This document shows, piece after piece, positions 8,934-17,877 of a stretch of 64,000 nt of DNA. Under the pieces are notes generated by a model, which ran no database searches, was not told the origin of the DNA, and saw only the letters and a program-made list of their open reading frames with translations. Source of the stretch: Deltaproteobacteria bacterium (GTDB taxonomy: Bacteria > Desulfobacterota > Binatia > UTPRO1); assembly GCA_020852955.1 (NCBI GenBank), contig JADYZW010000014.1, forward strand, positions 1-64,000, in the 5' to 3' direction. Position numbers and translations under genes: made by a program. The first letter of the stretch is position 1; every line of letters begins with the position of its first letter.

Positions 8934-10379
8934 ATGGAGGCGCGGAGCAGCGCGGGAATCGCGCGGGACGCGGTCAGGGGCGGAGGTCTCCTCGGGCTCC
9001 GTCAGGTGTTCGCGCAGGCGCTGAACCTCGCCGGCTACGCGTTGCTCGCGCGCCTCCTCGGTCCGGCCGAGATCGGTGTGCTCGGCATCGTGCTCTTCGC
9101 GTGCGGGTTCCTCGGGACGTGCGGCGGCGCCGGGCTCCAGGCGAGCCTGATCCGCCTGCCCGACGAGCCGACGCCCGAGGAGTATCGCGCGGTCTTCACG
9201 CTCCAGGAGGCGATCATGGGCGCGATCGCGCTCGCCACGATCGTCGCCGCGCCGTGGCTCGCCGGGCTCTACGGCCGGCCGTCCGAGGAGGCGTGGCTCT
9301 TCCGGATGGTCGGCGTCACGCTCGTCGTCACCTCCTTCCAGGCCATCCCGGCGGCGATGCTCGAGCGCCGTCTCGACTTCGGCAAGGTCGCGCTCGTCGA
9401 GGTCGCCCAGGCGCTCGCCTACAACGTCGTCGTCGTGGGCCTCGTGTGGGCAGGGTGGGGCACGGCGAGCTTCGGCGCGGCGCTTCTCGCGCGCGCCGCG
9501 GCCGGCGCGCTCCTCGCGACGCTCGCGAGTCCGTGGCCGGCGCGGCCGCTCTGGGACTGGGAACGCGCCCGGGGATTCCTCCGCGTCGGTGCGCCGCTCC
9601 AGGCCACGGCGCTCGTCGGCCAGCTCAAGGACTCGATCACGCCGATCTTCATCGGCCTCGCGGCCGGCGCGTCGGCGGTGGGCTACGTGCAGTGGGCGCA
9701 GACCCTCGCGACCGCGCCGCTCTGGGCGTCGATGGTGCTGAGCCGCGTCTACTTGCCGGCCTTCGCACGCGTGCAGCGCGAGCCGGCGACGCTGGCCCGC
9801 TTCGTCGACGGCGCGGTGCGCGCGGTCCACGCGCTCGTCGCGCCGGGGAGCATGCTCGTGCTCGCGCTCGCCGAGCCGATCACGCGCCTGGTGTTCGGGC
9901 CGCAGTGGATCCCCGCGCTGCCGATCTTCCGCCTCCTCTGGCTCGCGAACCTCGTCGTGCCGACGACCACGGCGCTGCTGGCGCTGCTCTCCGCGCTCGG
10001 CGACACGCGGACGACCCTCCGCTTCGCGCTCCTCTGGCTCGGCGCGACGTGGCTCTTCGGCGTGCCGCTCGTGCTTCTCGCCGGGGAGGTCGGCTACGCG
10101 CTCGCGAACGTCGCCGTACTGGGGACGAACCTGCTGCTCGTCCGGGTGGCACGCGAGCGCGTCGAGCTCCGCTTGACGTCGGCGATGGCGCCGGTGTGGC
10201 TCTGGGCGGCGGCGGTCGGCGCCGTGGCGCACGTCACGGCGCGGCGCTTCCCGTGCGACGGGCTCGGCGCGCTCGGCGCGTATCTTGCGGCCGGCGGGCT
10301 CCTCTACGCGGTCGGGCTCGCCGCGCTCGCGCCGCGCGAGCTCCGGCAGGTGTGGCAGTGGGCGCGAGGGCACGCGTGA
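8934..10379 (+). CDS. Polysaccharide flippase (Wzx/PST family)
   Basis: A 481-residue, very hydrophobic protein with about 12-14 predicted helices. It opens with an amphipathic start and GLLGLRQVFAQALNLAGY, typical of the oligosaccharide flippase/PST branch of the MOP superfamily. These inner-membrane proteins move lipid-linked oligosaccharide repeat units to the periplasm for O-antigen or exopolysaccharide assembly. The ATG at 8934 is the natural start. The gene faces the polysaccharide deacetylase group (10.4-12.8 kb) and lies 10 kb from the triple glycosyltransferase, consistent with an envelope glycan locus. No Wzy-type polymerase is seen in the window. Confidence 0.88.
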   Translation: MEARSSAGIARDAVRGGGLLGLRQVFAQALNLAGYALLARLLGPAEIGVLGIVLFACGFLGTCGGAGLQASLIRLPDEPTPEEYRAVFTLQEAIMGAIALATIVAAPWLAGLYGRPSEEAWLFRMVGVTLVVTSFQAIPAAMLERRLDFGKVALVEVAQALAYNVVVVGLVWAGWGTASFGAALLARAAAGALLATLASPWPARPLWDWERARGFLRVGAPLQATALVGQLKDSITPIFIGLAAGASAVGYVQWAQTLATAPLWASMVLSRVYLPAFARVQREPATLARFVDGAVRAVHALVAPGSMLVLALAEPITRLVFGPQWIPALPIFRLLWLANLVVPTTTALLALLSALGDTRTTLRFALLWLGATWLFGVPLVLLAGEVGYALANVAVLGTNLLLVRVARERVELRLTSAMAPVWLWAAAVGAVAHVTARRFPCDGLGALGAYLAAGGLLYAVGLAALAPRELRQVWQWARGHA

Positions 10380-10407
10380 GCGCACCGCGCCGCGGCTGGG
10401 CCTCCGC

Positions 10408-10971
10408 CTACCAGACGAACGGCAGCATCCGATGCGTGGTCGCGGCGGCGTAGTCCTCCCAGGCGCCGCCGAAGACGGCGCGAAGCTCCGCCTCATCCTG
10501 GAGACACCGCCGCGCCATCGCGATCACGGCGGCCGCGAAGCTCACCCAGGTGAGCGGCGTTGCGGCCGCGAGGGCGGGTCCGAGCGCCAGGATCACCGTG
10601 CCGAGCGCGAGCGGGTGGCGGACCACCGCGAACGGCCCGTGGGTCACGAGCGCCGGGGGCGGGGTCGACGGGTCGAGGAAGCGTCCGCGCCCGACGAGGG
10701 TGTGACGCCCGAGCGTCCAGAACGCGAGCCCGACGACGAAGACGAGCATGGCCGTCACGAGCCGCGCGGCGGGGAGCGCGGCGGGCTCGGCGCGCGCGAG
10801 CGCGAGCTCCGCGAGCGTCACGTGCACCGAGATCGCGAGGACGGCGTTCCACATCGCGCGCCGCTCGTCCGGCCCGGCGCGGCGGCGCCGCTCGCGGAAG
10901 CGTTCGCTGCGGAGCGCGAAGACCGGCAGCCACCCGACCGCGAAGAGCGCGAGCGCGGCCGTGGTCAGCAC
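10408..10971 (-). CDS. Isoprenylcysteine carboxyl methyltransferase (ICMT/PEMT)-family membrane protein
   Basis: A 187-residue protein with about five hydrophobic helices. The family signature is near the C-terminus: LVTHGPFAVVRHPLALGTVI followed by a short helix and an ELRAVFGGAWEDYAAATTHRMLP tail (EAELRAVFG and the acidic-Tyr pair). This fold binds SAM at the membrane and methylates a carboxyl or phospholipid headgroup; bacterial substrates are mostly unknown. It is the last gene of a three-gene minus-strand run, 16 bases below the UPF0104 protein, so a lipid-linked or prenyl substrate is plausible. A second family member sits at 32724-33359. Confidence 0.82.
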   Translation of the reverse strand: MLTTAALALFAVGWLPVFALRSERFRERRRRAGPDERRAMWNAVLAISVHVTLAELALARAEPAALPAARLVTAMLVFVVGLAFWTLGRHTLVGRGRFLDPSTPPPALVTHGPFAVVRHPLALGTVILALGPALAAATPLTWVSFAAAVIAMARRCLQDEAELRAVFGGAWEDYAAATTHRMLPFVW

Positions 10972-10987
10972 CGCGGCTCCGCGCGCG

Positions 10988-12022
10988 TCACGCCCGTGAC
11001 CGCCGGCCCGGCGCGGTCGCGAGGCAGGCGAGCCCCGCGACGATCGCGGCGGTCTCGGCGAGGCGGATCGCGGCCGCGGCGGCGAGGCCGATCGCGAGCG
11101 GCTCCCCGCCGATCGTGAAGAGGCCCACCTGCGTCGCCTCGAGCGTCCCGAGCGACGCCGTCACCGGCACCGCGTGCGCGATGCCGATGCCCATCGAGCT
11201 CACGAGCAGGAGCGGCAGCGGCGCGGCGACCGCGAAGGCCGCGAAGAGCGCCGCGAGCTCGACGAGGTGGAGCGCCTCGATGACCAGCGACACGCCGACC
11301 CCGGCGGGCACGAGCCGCGGGTGGGCGGCGACGAGGTCGCGCATCGCGGCGTCGGCGTGCGCCGCGTGCGCGCGGGCCCACGCCCGCCAGCGCCGCGGCA
11401 GGAGCCGCAGCGGCGGTGCGAGGATCGGCACGAGGGCGGGGCGCCCCTGGATGCTGCGGACGTAGATCGCCGTCAGCAGGACGAGACCGACGAGCGCACT
11501 CGCCGCCGCGGCGAGCATCGCCGCGCCCGATCCTGCGTCGAGCGCGAGCGCGGCCGCGATGCAGAGCGGACCGACGATCATGTTGCCGGCGAGCTCGAGC
11601 GCGCGGTCGAGGGCCACCGCGCCCGCCGCCCGCCCGGCCGGCGTGCCGCTCGTGACGAGGAGCTGCGCGCGCACCGGCTCGCCGCCGAGCGTTCCCGACG
11701 GCACGAGCGAGCCGATCGCGCGCGCCGCGAGCCAGAGGCGCGCGAGCCGCGGGAGCGGGAGCCGTGTCCCGAGGCGTCCGAGCACCATCTGCCAGCGGAG
11801 CGCGTGCAGGAGGACGGTCGCGAGCCAGAGCGCCAGCCAGAGCGGGATCGCCGCGACGACGATCCTCGGCGGCGACGCGCTCGTCGCCGCGAGCCGCCAG
11901 AGCACCCATGCGGCGGCCGCGCCGGCGACGACCGGCAGGACGAGCCGGAGCGGCGTGCGCTCGCCGTTCGCGGCCGCCGTCGGCGCGCCTTCAGGCAGCC
12001 AGCTCGTTCGCGTAGACTTCAC
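10988..12022 (-). CDS. Lysylphosphatidylglycerol synthase TM-region/UPF0104 family membrane protein
   Basis: A 344-residue polytopic protein with about eight helices. The conserved UPF0104 pattern is visible: LHALRWQMVLGRLG, then GSLVPSGTLGGEPVRAQLL, then ALDRALELAGN. It corresponds to the flippase-like membrane part of MprF without the catalytic aminoacyl domain (as in AglD/YbhN), so lipid or lipid-glycan handling is likely. The GTG at 12022 lies inside the 3' end of the deacetylase gene (32-base overlap), giving translational coupling; no better downstream start is obvious. A second UPF0104 protein lies at 61775-62737. Confidence 0.85.
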   Translation of the reverse strand: MKSTRTSWLPEGAPTAAANGERTPLRLVLPVVAGAAAAWVLWRLAATSASPPRIVVAAIPLWLALWLATVLLHALRWQMVLGRLGTRLPLPRLARLWLAARAIGSLVPSGTLGGEPVRAQLLVTSGTPAGRAAGAVALDRALELAGNMIVGPLCIAAALALDAGSGAAMLAAAASALVGLVLLTAIYVRSIQGRPALVPILAPPLRLLPRRWRAWARAHAAHADAAMRDLVAAHPRLVPAGVGVSLVIEALHLVELAALFAAFAVAAPLPLLLVSSMGIGIAHAVPVTASLGTLEATQVGLFTIGGEPLAIGLAAAAAIRLAETAAIVAGLACLATAPGRRSRA

Positions 12023-12827
12023 GGATCGGCCGGAAGGGGAACGTCGCGAGCAGGCGCGTCAGCGCCGGCAGCATGCGGGCGCGGCCGAGGCGCTTCCAGA
12101 GGCGCACGTGGCGTGGCGTTCCCGGCAGCGAGCGCACCTCGGCATCGAGCTCCCACGGATGGCAGTAGACGACCGCCGGGCCGATCGCCGCCTCGTGCGC
12201 GCGCAACGCCTGCTCGACGACGCGGTAGGGGAGGAAGCGCAGGAGCGGTCCGCCGCCGGCGTACGGCAGGTTCCAGCCGCCGAAGCGTTCGGCGAACGGC
12301 AGCGGGAACTCCCACACGCCGCACGGGTGGCGATAGGGCGCGCGCGGGATGCCGCGGCCGAGGTAGGGCATCCAGCGCACCGGCGCGTAGCTCGTGTCGT
12401 AGCGCAGCCCGAGCTCCGCGAGCACGTCGATCGCCCAGAGGTCGCGGGGGCGCCGCAGGAAGTACGGCGCCCGATAGCCCGCGATCCGGACGCCGGCGCA
12501 CTCGCTCAGGACCGCGATCGAGTCGCGCACGTCGGCGGCGAACTCCGCGCGATTCTGCGTCGGCACCAGCCGGTGCGCGTCGCCGTGGCTCGCGATCTCG
12601 TGGCCGGCGGCGGCGATGCGCTTCACGAGGTCGGGCTGCCGGCGCGCCACGTCGCCGAGCACGAAGAACGTCGCGCGTGCGCCCGTGCGCGCCAGCAGGT
12701 CGAGCAGGAGCGTGACGTCGCGCGCCACCGTGCTCGGGAGGTCGCGCCAGTCGACGCCGCGCGCCGGGCGCCAGTCGTCGTGGAACCACTCCTCGACGTC
12801 GATGGTGAGCGCGTGCGCGATGGCCAT
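11991..12827 (-). CDS. Polysaccharide deacetylase (XrtA/PEP-CTERM-type)
   Basis: A 278-residue NodB-fold protein. Motifs in order: HALTIDVEEWFHDDW (metal and catalytic Asp), RATFFVLGDVARR, GHEIASHGDAHRL (metal His), VRIAGYRAPYFLRR, and a C-terminal WEFPLPF...YCHPWELD segment typical of the DUF3473-bearing deacetylases found in exosortase/PEP-CTERM polysaccharide loci. It removes acetyl groups from amino sugars of an exported polysaccharide. The ATG at 12827 gives a normal start. It is first in the minus-strand trio with the UPF0104 and ICMT-like proteins, and divergent from the halogenase-like gene. No exosortase gene is present in this window. Confidence 0.9.
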   Translation of the reverse strand: MAIAHALTIDVEEWFHDDWRPARGVDWRDLPSTVARDVTLLLDLLARTGARATFFVLGDVARRQPDLVKRIAAAGHEIASHGDAHRLVPTQNRAEFAADVRDSIAVLSECAGVRIAGYRAPYFLRRPRDLWAIDVLAELGLRYDTSYAPVRWMPYLGRGIPRAPYRHPCGVWEFPLPFAERFGGWNLPYAGGGPLLRFLPYRVVEQALRAHEAAIGPAVVYCHPWELDAEVRSLPGTPRHVRLWKRLGRARMLPALTRLLATFPFRPIREVYANELAA

Positions 12828-12914
12828 GCGTGCGCGCGAGCTTACGCCATCGTCCCGGCGTGCGAAACGTGGGCGCGCCGCGCGGTTGTCCGCCTCCGGC
12901 GAAGCGGCTAGACC

Positions 12915-14279
12915 ATGGCCCCCGTGATCCGCGCGTGCGCGTCCTACGACGTCGTCGTCATCGGTGGTGGTCCGGCGGGGTCGACCGCGGCGTCGCTCCT
13001 CGCGCGCGCTGGCCGCCGCGTCCTCGTCCTCGAGCGCGCGCACTTCCCGCGCTACCACATCGGCGAGTCGCTGCTCTCGGCGACGCTGCCGATCCTGAAG
13101 CACGTGGGCGTGCTGCCCGCGGTCGAGGCGGCGGGCTTCGTCCGCAAACCCGGCGGCACGTTCGTCTGGGGGTCGAGCGCCGAGCCGTGGAGCTTCTGGT
13201 TCCGCGAGGATCCCGGCGGATACACCCACGCGTTCCACGTCGTGCGCTCGCGGTTCGACGACATCCTGCTGCGGCACGCCGAGCAGCAGGGCGCCGAGGT
13301 GCGCGAGGGCGTCACGGTCGAGAGCCTGGCGGGCGGCGGCCCGTTCGAGGTGCGCGGCCGCACCGACGAGGGTGCGGCCGTCCGGATCGACGCGGCGCAC
13401 GTCGTCGACGCAAGCGGCCAGCACGCGATCGTCGGCCGGCGCGAGCGCCTGCGCGAGTTCAATGCCTTCTTCAAGAACCTGGCGCTCTGGACCTACTACG
13501 AGGGCGCGGCGCGCATGGAGGCGCCGCTGCGCGACAACATCCTCTCGGCGGCGCACGGCGAGGGGTGGTGCTGGTACATCCCGCTCCACGACGGCACGGT
13601 CAGCGTCGGTGCCGTCGTCGACGCCGCCCGCTGGCGCGAGCGCGCCAGGGCGGCGACCCTGCAGGCGACCTACGACGAGCTGATCGCCGGCTGCGCGCCG
13701 GTGCACGCCATGCTCGCGGGCGCGCGCCAGGTCGCGCCGGTGCGGGTCGTCCGCGACTACTCGTACACGAGCAAGCGCTTCTACCACGGCGGCGCGCTCC
13801 TCGCGGGCGACGCGGCGTGCTTCATCGACCCCGTATTCTCGACCGGCGTCCACCTCGCGTGCCTCGCGGGTCTCCTCGCGGCCGATTGCCTGGAGGACGT
13901 GTTCGCGGGCCGGCGCACGGCCGAGGCGGCGTTCCCCGTGTACGACGCGGCGTATCGCAACGCCTACGAGCGGTATCGGCGCTTCCTCGTCTACTTCTAC
14001 AACCACCACAGCGCGACCGCCTCGTACTTCTGGCAGGCGCGCAAGCTCGTCGATCCGGAGGGCAAGCTCGAGCTCCGCGAGGCGTTCGTGCGCCTCATCT
14101 CCGGTACCAGCGACATCCCGCCGGACGCCGCCGTCGTCGAGCAGGTCGACGCGCGCTGGCGGGCGAGCCTCGCGCAGGCGCGCCCGGACATGGCGCCCGG
14201 CATCCACCTCATGCGGGTCGCGACCACGCTCGGCGAGATGCGTCGCTCGCAGCGCAAACCGGCGCCGGAGGGCGCGTGA
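12915..14279 (+). CDS. FAD-dependent halogenase-like oxidoreductase
   Basis: A 454-residue flavoprotein. The dinucleotide-binding motif is VVVIGGGPAGSTAAS (residues 13-27), followed by HFPRYHIGESLL, common to flavin-dependent halogenases and geranylgeranyl-reductase-like enzymes. VRKPGGTFVWG holds Lys78, at the place of the catalytic lysine of phenol/pyrrole-type halogenases. GEGWCWYIPL (about 215-224) matches the WxWxIP halogenase motif. A later GDAACFIDPVFSTGV segment binds FAD. The enzyme may halogenate or otherwise oxidise a carrier-bound or CoA-bound aromatic; monooxygenase or reductase activity cannot be excluded. Its TGA overlaps the GTG of the PaaK-like ligase, so the two form a pair. 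Confidence 0.83.
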   Translation: MAPVIRACASYDVVVIGGGPAGSTAASLLARAGRRVLVLERAHFPRYHIGESLLSATLPILKHVGVLPAVEAAGFVRKPGGTFVWGSSAEPWSFWFREDPGGYTHAFHVVRSRFDDILLRHAEQQGAEVREGVTVESLAGGGPFEVRGRTDEGAAVRIDAAHVVDASGQHAIVGRRERLREFNAFFKNLALWTYYEGAARMEAPLRDNILSAAHGEGWCWYIPLHDGTVSVGAVVDAARWRERARAATLQATYDELIAGCAPVHAMLAGARQVAPVRVVRDYSYTSKRFYHGGALLAGDAACFIDPVFSTGVHLACLAGLLAADCLEDVFAGRRTAEAAFPVYDAAYRNAYERYRRFLVYFYNHHSATASYFWQARKLVDPEGKLELREAFVRLISGTSDIPPDAAVVEQVDARWRASLAQARPDMAPGIHLMRVATTLGEMRRSQRKPAPEGA

Positions 14280-15643
14280 CTCCGGAGCGCTGGGCGCTCG
14301 TCCGCGCCGCGGTCGAGCGCGCCCGGAAGAGCCGGTGGTACGCGCGGACGCTCGCCGCGACGCGGCTCGATGAGCCCGCCGACTTCGCCCGGCTGCCGTT
14401 CACGCGCAAGGCCGACGTGACGGAGGCGAGCCCGTTCGAGCTGCTCGCCGTGCCGCCCGCGCACGCCTGGCACTACCACGAATCGAGCGGCACGACGGGC
14501 AAGCCGGTGTCGACGTGGTGCGGGCTCGCCGAGCTCACGCGGATGGCGTCGACCATCGTCGACGCGGTCCCCGAGCTCGGCGCCGACCAGGCGATGCTGT
14601 TGAATCGCTTCCCGTCCTTCGCGCCGGTCCACTTCCTGATGGAGGAGGTGCTGCGGCGGACGGGGCGGTGCCACATCGCGGCCGGCAGCATGAGCTGGGA
14701 CGTGCCCTTCGGGCGCGCGCTCGAGTTCATGCGCCAGCTGCCCGTGTCGGTGCTGGCGACGCTGCCGTTCGAGATGGTGCTGCTGCGCGAGGCGGGCCGT
14801 GAGCTCGGCATCGACGTCGTCCGCGAGTGCCGGAGTCTGAAGGCGGTGCTGCTCGGCGGCGCCGTCCTGCCGCCGGCCTTCAAGCGGTGGATCGCCGATG
14901 CGTGGCAGGTGCGGGTCGTCGAGATCTACGGCTCGAACGAGACGATGCTGCTCGCGATCGGCTGCCCCGAGGGCGGCCTGCACCTCGCGACCGACCTCTT
15001 CGAGCACGAGGTGCTCGATCCCGCCGCCATGACGCCGGTGCCGGTCGGGAGCCCGGGCGTCCTCACGATCACCTCGCTCGTGCACGAGGTCATGCCGCTC
15101 GTGCGCTACGTCACCGGCGACCTCGTCGAGATGTCGCCGACGCCGTGCGCCTGCGGGCGGAGCACACCGACGATTCGCGTCCTCGGCCGCGCGACCGAGA
15201 TGATCGAGATGCGGGGCCGCGTCATCACGCCCGCGGATCTCGTCGACGCCTGCTACGAGTTCGTCGCGTCGGTCGGGGCGCGCGTGTTCTTCATCGTGAT
15301 CCTGAAGCGGGGCCTCGAGGTGCTGGTCGAAACGACGGCCGAGAAGCCGGCGACGACCGCGCTCGAGGAGGTGCGACTCGCCAATCGCCTCGGCGTTCCG
15401 GTCACGGTGCAATGGCTGCCGGACGGCGACGTCTTCGACCGCACGGCGCTCTTCCGGACGCCGAAGATCTACAAGCCGGGGCAGGTGAGCGACTGGCGCG
15501 GCGAGGGGCGCAAGACCATCACGGTCATGGAGGCGCTCCTCGAATGGCCGAAGTTCGGCCTCGGCACTCTCGGCGGCATCGTCAAGCGGGAGATCAAGAA
15601 CGCCCGCCGCCGGAAGAAGCTCGCCGCGACCGACCGCGGTTGA
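14276..15643 (+). CDS. Phenylacetate-CoA ligase-like adenylate-forming enzyme
   Basis: A 455-residue member of the PaaK branch of adenylate-forming enzymes. The nucleotide-binding loop is YHESSGTTGKP, the central motif EIYGSNETMLL, and the later YVTGDLVEM plus the Cys pair in PTPCACGRS match PaaK-family proteins. A C-terminal basic tail (KREIKNARRRKKL) follows. It should activate a carboxylic acid, often aromatic, as adenylate and then thioester. The GTG at 14276 overlaps the upstream TGA (GTGA), so it is coupled to the halogenase-like flavoprotein. The pair could activate and modify one aromatic acid. Exact substrate is unknown. Confidence 0.85.
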   Translation: MTPERWALVRAAVERARKSRWYARTLAATRLDEPADFARLPFTRKADVTEASPFELLAVPPAHAWHYHESSGTTGKPVSTWCGLAELTRMASTIVDAVPELGADQAMLLNRFPSFAPVHFLMEEVLRRTGRCHIAAGSMSWDVPFGRALEFMRQLPVSVLATLPFEMVLLREAGRELGIDVVRECRSLKAVLLGGAVLPPAFKRWIADAWQVRVVEIYGSNETMLLAIGCPEGGLHLATDLFEHEVLDPAAMTPVPVGSPGVLTITSLVHEVMPLVRYVTGDLVEMSPTPCACGRSTPTIRVLGRATEMIEMRGRVITPADLVDACYEFVASVGARVFFIVILKRGLEVLVETTAEKPATTALEEVRLANRLGVPVTVQWLPDGDVFDRTALFRTPKIYKPGQVSDWRGEGRKTITVMEALLEWPKFGLGTLGGIVKREIKNARRRKKLAATDRG

Positions 15644-15726
15644 GCGGTGCGGCGTCGTGAAATCGCGAGGACGAGGGTAGTCGCCGCGCCCGCCGCGTGC
15701 GATGCCTGAGGCACCGTGAGCGCGCC

Positions 15727-17856
15727 ATGACCGTCCGCATCGCTCGGAAAGGCCGCCGTCCGGCGCCGCCCGAGCCGTCGCCGGCCGCGGCGGCCCTCGC
15801 CGAGGACCGCTTCTTCAACCGCGAGCTCAGCTGGCTCGAGTTCAACCGCCGCGTGCTCGCGGAGGCCGGCAATCCCGCCAACCCGCCGCTCGAGCGCTGC
15901 CGCTTCCTCGCCATCTTCGAGTCGAACCTCGACGAGTTCTACATGGTGCGCGTCTCCGGCCTGATCGAACAGCTGCAAGGCGGCGTCATCGAGACATCGC
16001 CCGACGGCCTCGGGCCGGAGGCGCAGCTGGAGCGCATCGCGGCGGTGCTCGGACCGATGCGGCGCATCGCGAGCGAGGCCTGGACCCGCGAGCTCAGGCC
16101 GCTCCTCGCGGGCTCCGGCGTCGAGGTCGTGTCGTGGGACGGGCTCACCGCGCGGCGGCAGACCGAGCTCCGCCGCTGGTTCGAGCGCGAGGTCTTTCCG
16201 GTGTGTACGCCGCTCGTGCTCGACCCGGCGCCGTCGGTGCCCTTCATCTCCAACCGCAGCCTGAATCTCGCCGTCGCGGTCGACGACGGCGACGGCGCGA
16301 CCAAGCTCGCGCGCGTGAAGATCCCGACGGTCCTGCCGCGCGCGGTGCGGGTCGGCCGGCGCGGCCACACGTTCGTGCTCCTGGAGGACGTGATCCGCCA
16401 GCACCTCGGCTATCTGTTCCCGCAGGTGTCGCTCGCCGGCGCCTACCGCTTCCGCGTCGTGCGCGACGCCGACGTCGAGATCCGCGAGCTCGAGGCGGGC
16501 GACTTGATCGACATGATCGAGGAGACGATCCGTCGGCGGCGCTTCGGCGATCCGGTGCGGCTCGACGTCGGCGAGGAGATGCCGGACGACGTCCGCGACC
16601 GGTTGATGCGGCTCCTCGACGTGGATCGCCGCGAGGTGTGCCGGGTCGAGGGGCTCCTCGGCTTCGACCTGCTGCACGAGCTCGCCGACCTGCCGCTACC
16701 GTCGCTCCGCTGGCCTGCGCACAAGCCGCACGCGCCGGAGGCGCTCGCGCATGGCGACGACCTCTTCCGGACCCTGCGGGGCGCGGACGTGCTGCTGCAC
16801 CATCCGTTCGACAGCTTTCACCCGATCGAGACGATGGTGGGCGCGGCCGCCTCGGATCCCGCGGTCGTCGGGATCAAACAGACGCTCTATCGCGTCGGCG
16901 ATCGCTCTCCCATCGTCGAGGCGCTGCTCGAGGCGGCCGAGGCGGGCAAGCAGGTGGCCGTCATGGTCGAGCTCAAGGCCCGCTTCGACGAGAGCAAGAA
17001 CCTGGTGTGGGCGCGCGCGCTGGAGCACGCCGGGGCGCACGTGACCTACGGGTTCACCGAGCTCAAGGTGCACACCAAGATCTGTCTGGTCGTGCGGCGC
17101 GAAGGGGGGCGCCTCCGCACCTACGCGCACGTCGGCACCGGCAACTACAACCCGACGACGGCGCGCGCCTACACCGACCTCGGCCTCTTCACCTGCGACC
17201 CCGAGATCACGCAGGACCTGCTGGAGCTCTTCAATTTCCTGACCGGCGTCTCGCGCCAGAGCGCCTACCGGAAGCTCCTGGTCGCGCCGGTGAACCTGCG
17301 GAGCGAGCTTGTGCGCCGCCTCCGGCGCGAGCGCGATCACGCGTGCGCCGGCCGGCCGGCGCGCCTGGTGTTCAAGATGAACTCGTTCACCGATCCCGAG
17401 CTGATCGACGCGGTCTACGAGGTCGCGGCGGCCGGGACGCGCGTCGACCTGCTCGTGCGCGGAATGTGCTGCCTCCGGCCGGGCGTGCCGGGCCTGAGCG
17501 AGACGGTGCGCGTGGTCTCGGTGGTGGGCCGCTTCCTCGAGCACAGCCGCATCTTCTGGTTCGAGAACGGCGGCGAGCCGGAAGCGCTGATCGGCAGCGC
17601 CGACCTCATGCGCCGCAATCTCGATCGCCGCATCGAGACCCTCGTGCCGGTCGGGAGCCCGGCGCTCGTGCGCTACCTCTACGACGGGATCCTGCGGCCG
17701 TATCTCGAGGACACCGTGAACGCGTGGGAGCTCCGTCGCGACGGGTCGTATCAGCGCCGCGCCCCGGCGTCCGGCGCGGCGCCCTTCGCCGCGCAGGAGT
17801 GGTTGCTCTCGCATCCGGCGACGGCGCTGCTCGGGCTCGGGGTGCGGACCGGCTGA
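15727..17856 (+). CDS. ppk1: Polyphosphate kinase 1
   Basis: A 709-residue enzyme that reversibly polymerises the gamma-phosphate of ATP into polyphosphate. The N-terminal motif DRFFNRELSWLEFNRRVL starts near residue 20. HHPFDSFHPIETMV opens the catalytic region. The phospho-accepting His lies in TYAHVGTGNYNP (His468), and the second conserved His in FLEHSRIFWFENG. Length is normal for the family. I start at the ATG at 15727, shortly before the conserved domain, instead of an in-frame ATG 30 bases upstream. No exopolyphosphatase gene is adjacent. It stands alone on the plus strand, converging on the SDR gene with a 21-base gap. Confidence 0.96.
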   Translation: MTVRIARKGRRPAPPEPSPAAAALAEDRFFNRELSWLEFNRRVLAEAGNPANPPLERCRFLAIFESNLDEFYMVRVSGLIEQLQGGVIETSPDGLGPEAQLERIAAVLGPMRRIASEAWTRELRPLLAGSGVEVVSWDGLTARRQTELRRWFEREVFPVCTPLVLDPAPSVPFISNRSLNLAVAVDDGDGATKLARVKIPTVLPRAVRVGRRGHTFVLLEDVIRQHLGYLFPQVSLAGAYRFRVVRDADVEIRELEAGDLIDMIEETIRRRRFGDPVRLDVGEEMPDDVRDRLMRLLDVDRREVCRVEGLLGFDLLHELADLPLPSLRWPAHKPHAPEALAHGDDLFRTLRGADVLLHHPFDSFHPIETMVGAAASDPAVVGIKQTLYRVGDRSPIVEALLEAAEAGKQVAVMVELKARFDESKNLVWARALEHAGAHVTYGFTELKVHTKICLVVRREGGRLRTYAHVGTGNYNPTTARAYTDLGLFTCDPEITQDLLELFNFLTGVSRQSAYRKLLVAPVNLRSELVRRLRRERDHACAGRPARLVFKMNSFTDPELIDAVYEVAAAGTRVDLLVRGMCCLRPGVPGLSETVRVVSVVGRFLEHSRIFWFENGGEPEALIGSADLMRRNLDRRIETLVPVGSPALVRYLYDGILRPYLEDTVNAWELRRDGSYQRRAPASGAAPFAAQEWLLSHPATALLGLGVRTG

Positions 17857-17877
17857 GCGTCCGCCGCGTGCTCGCCG

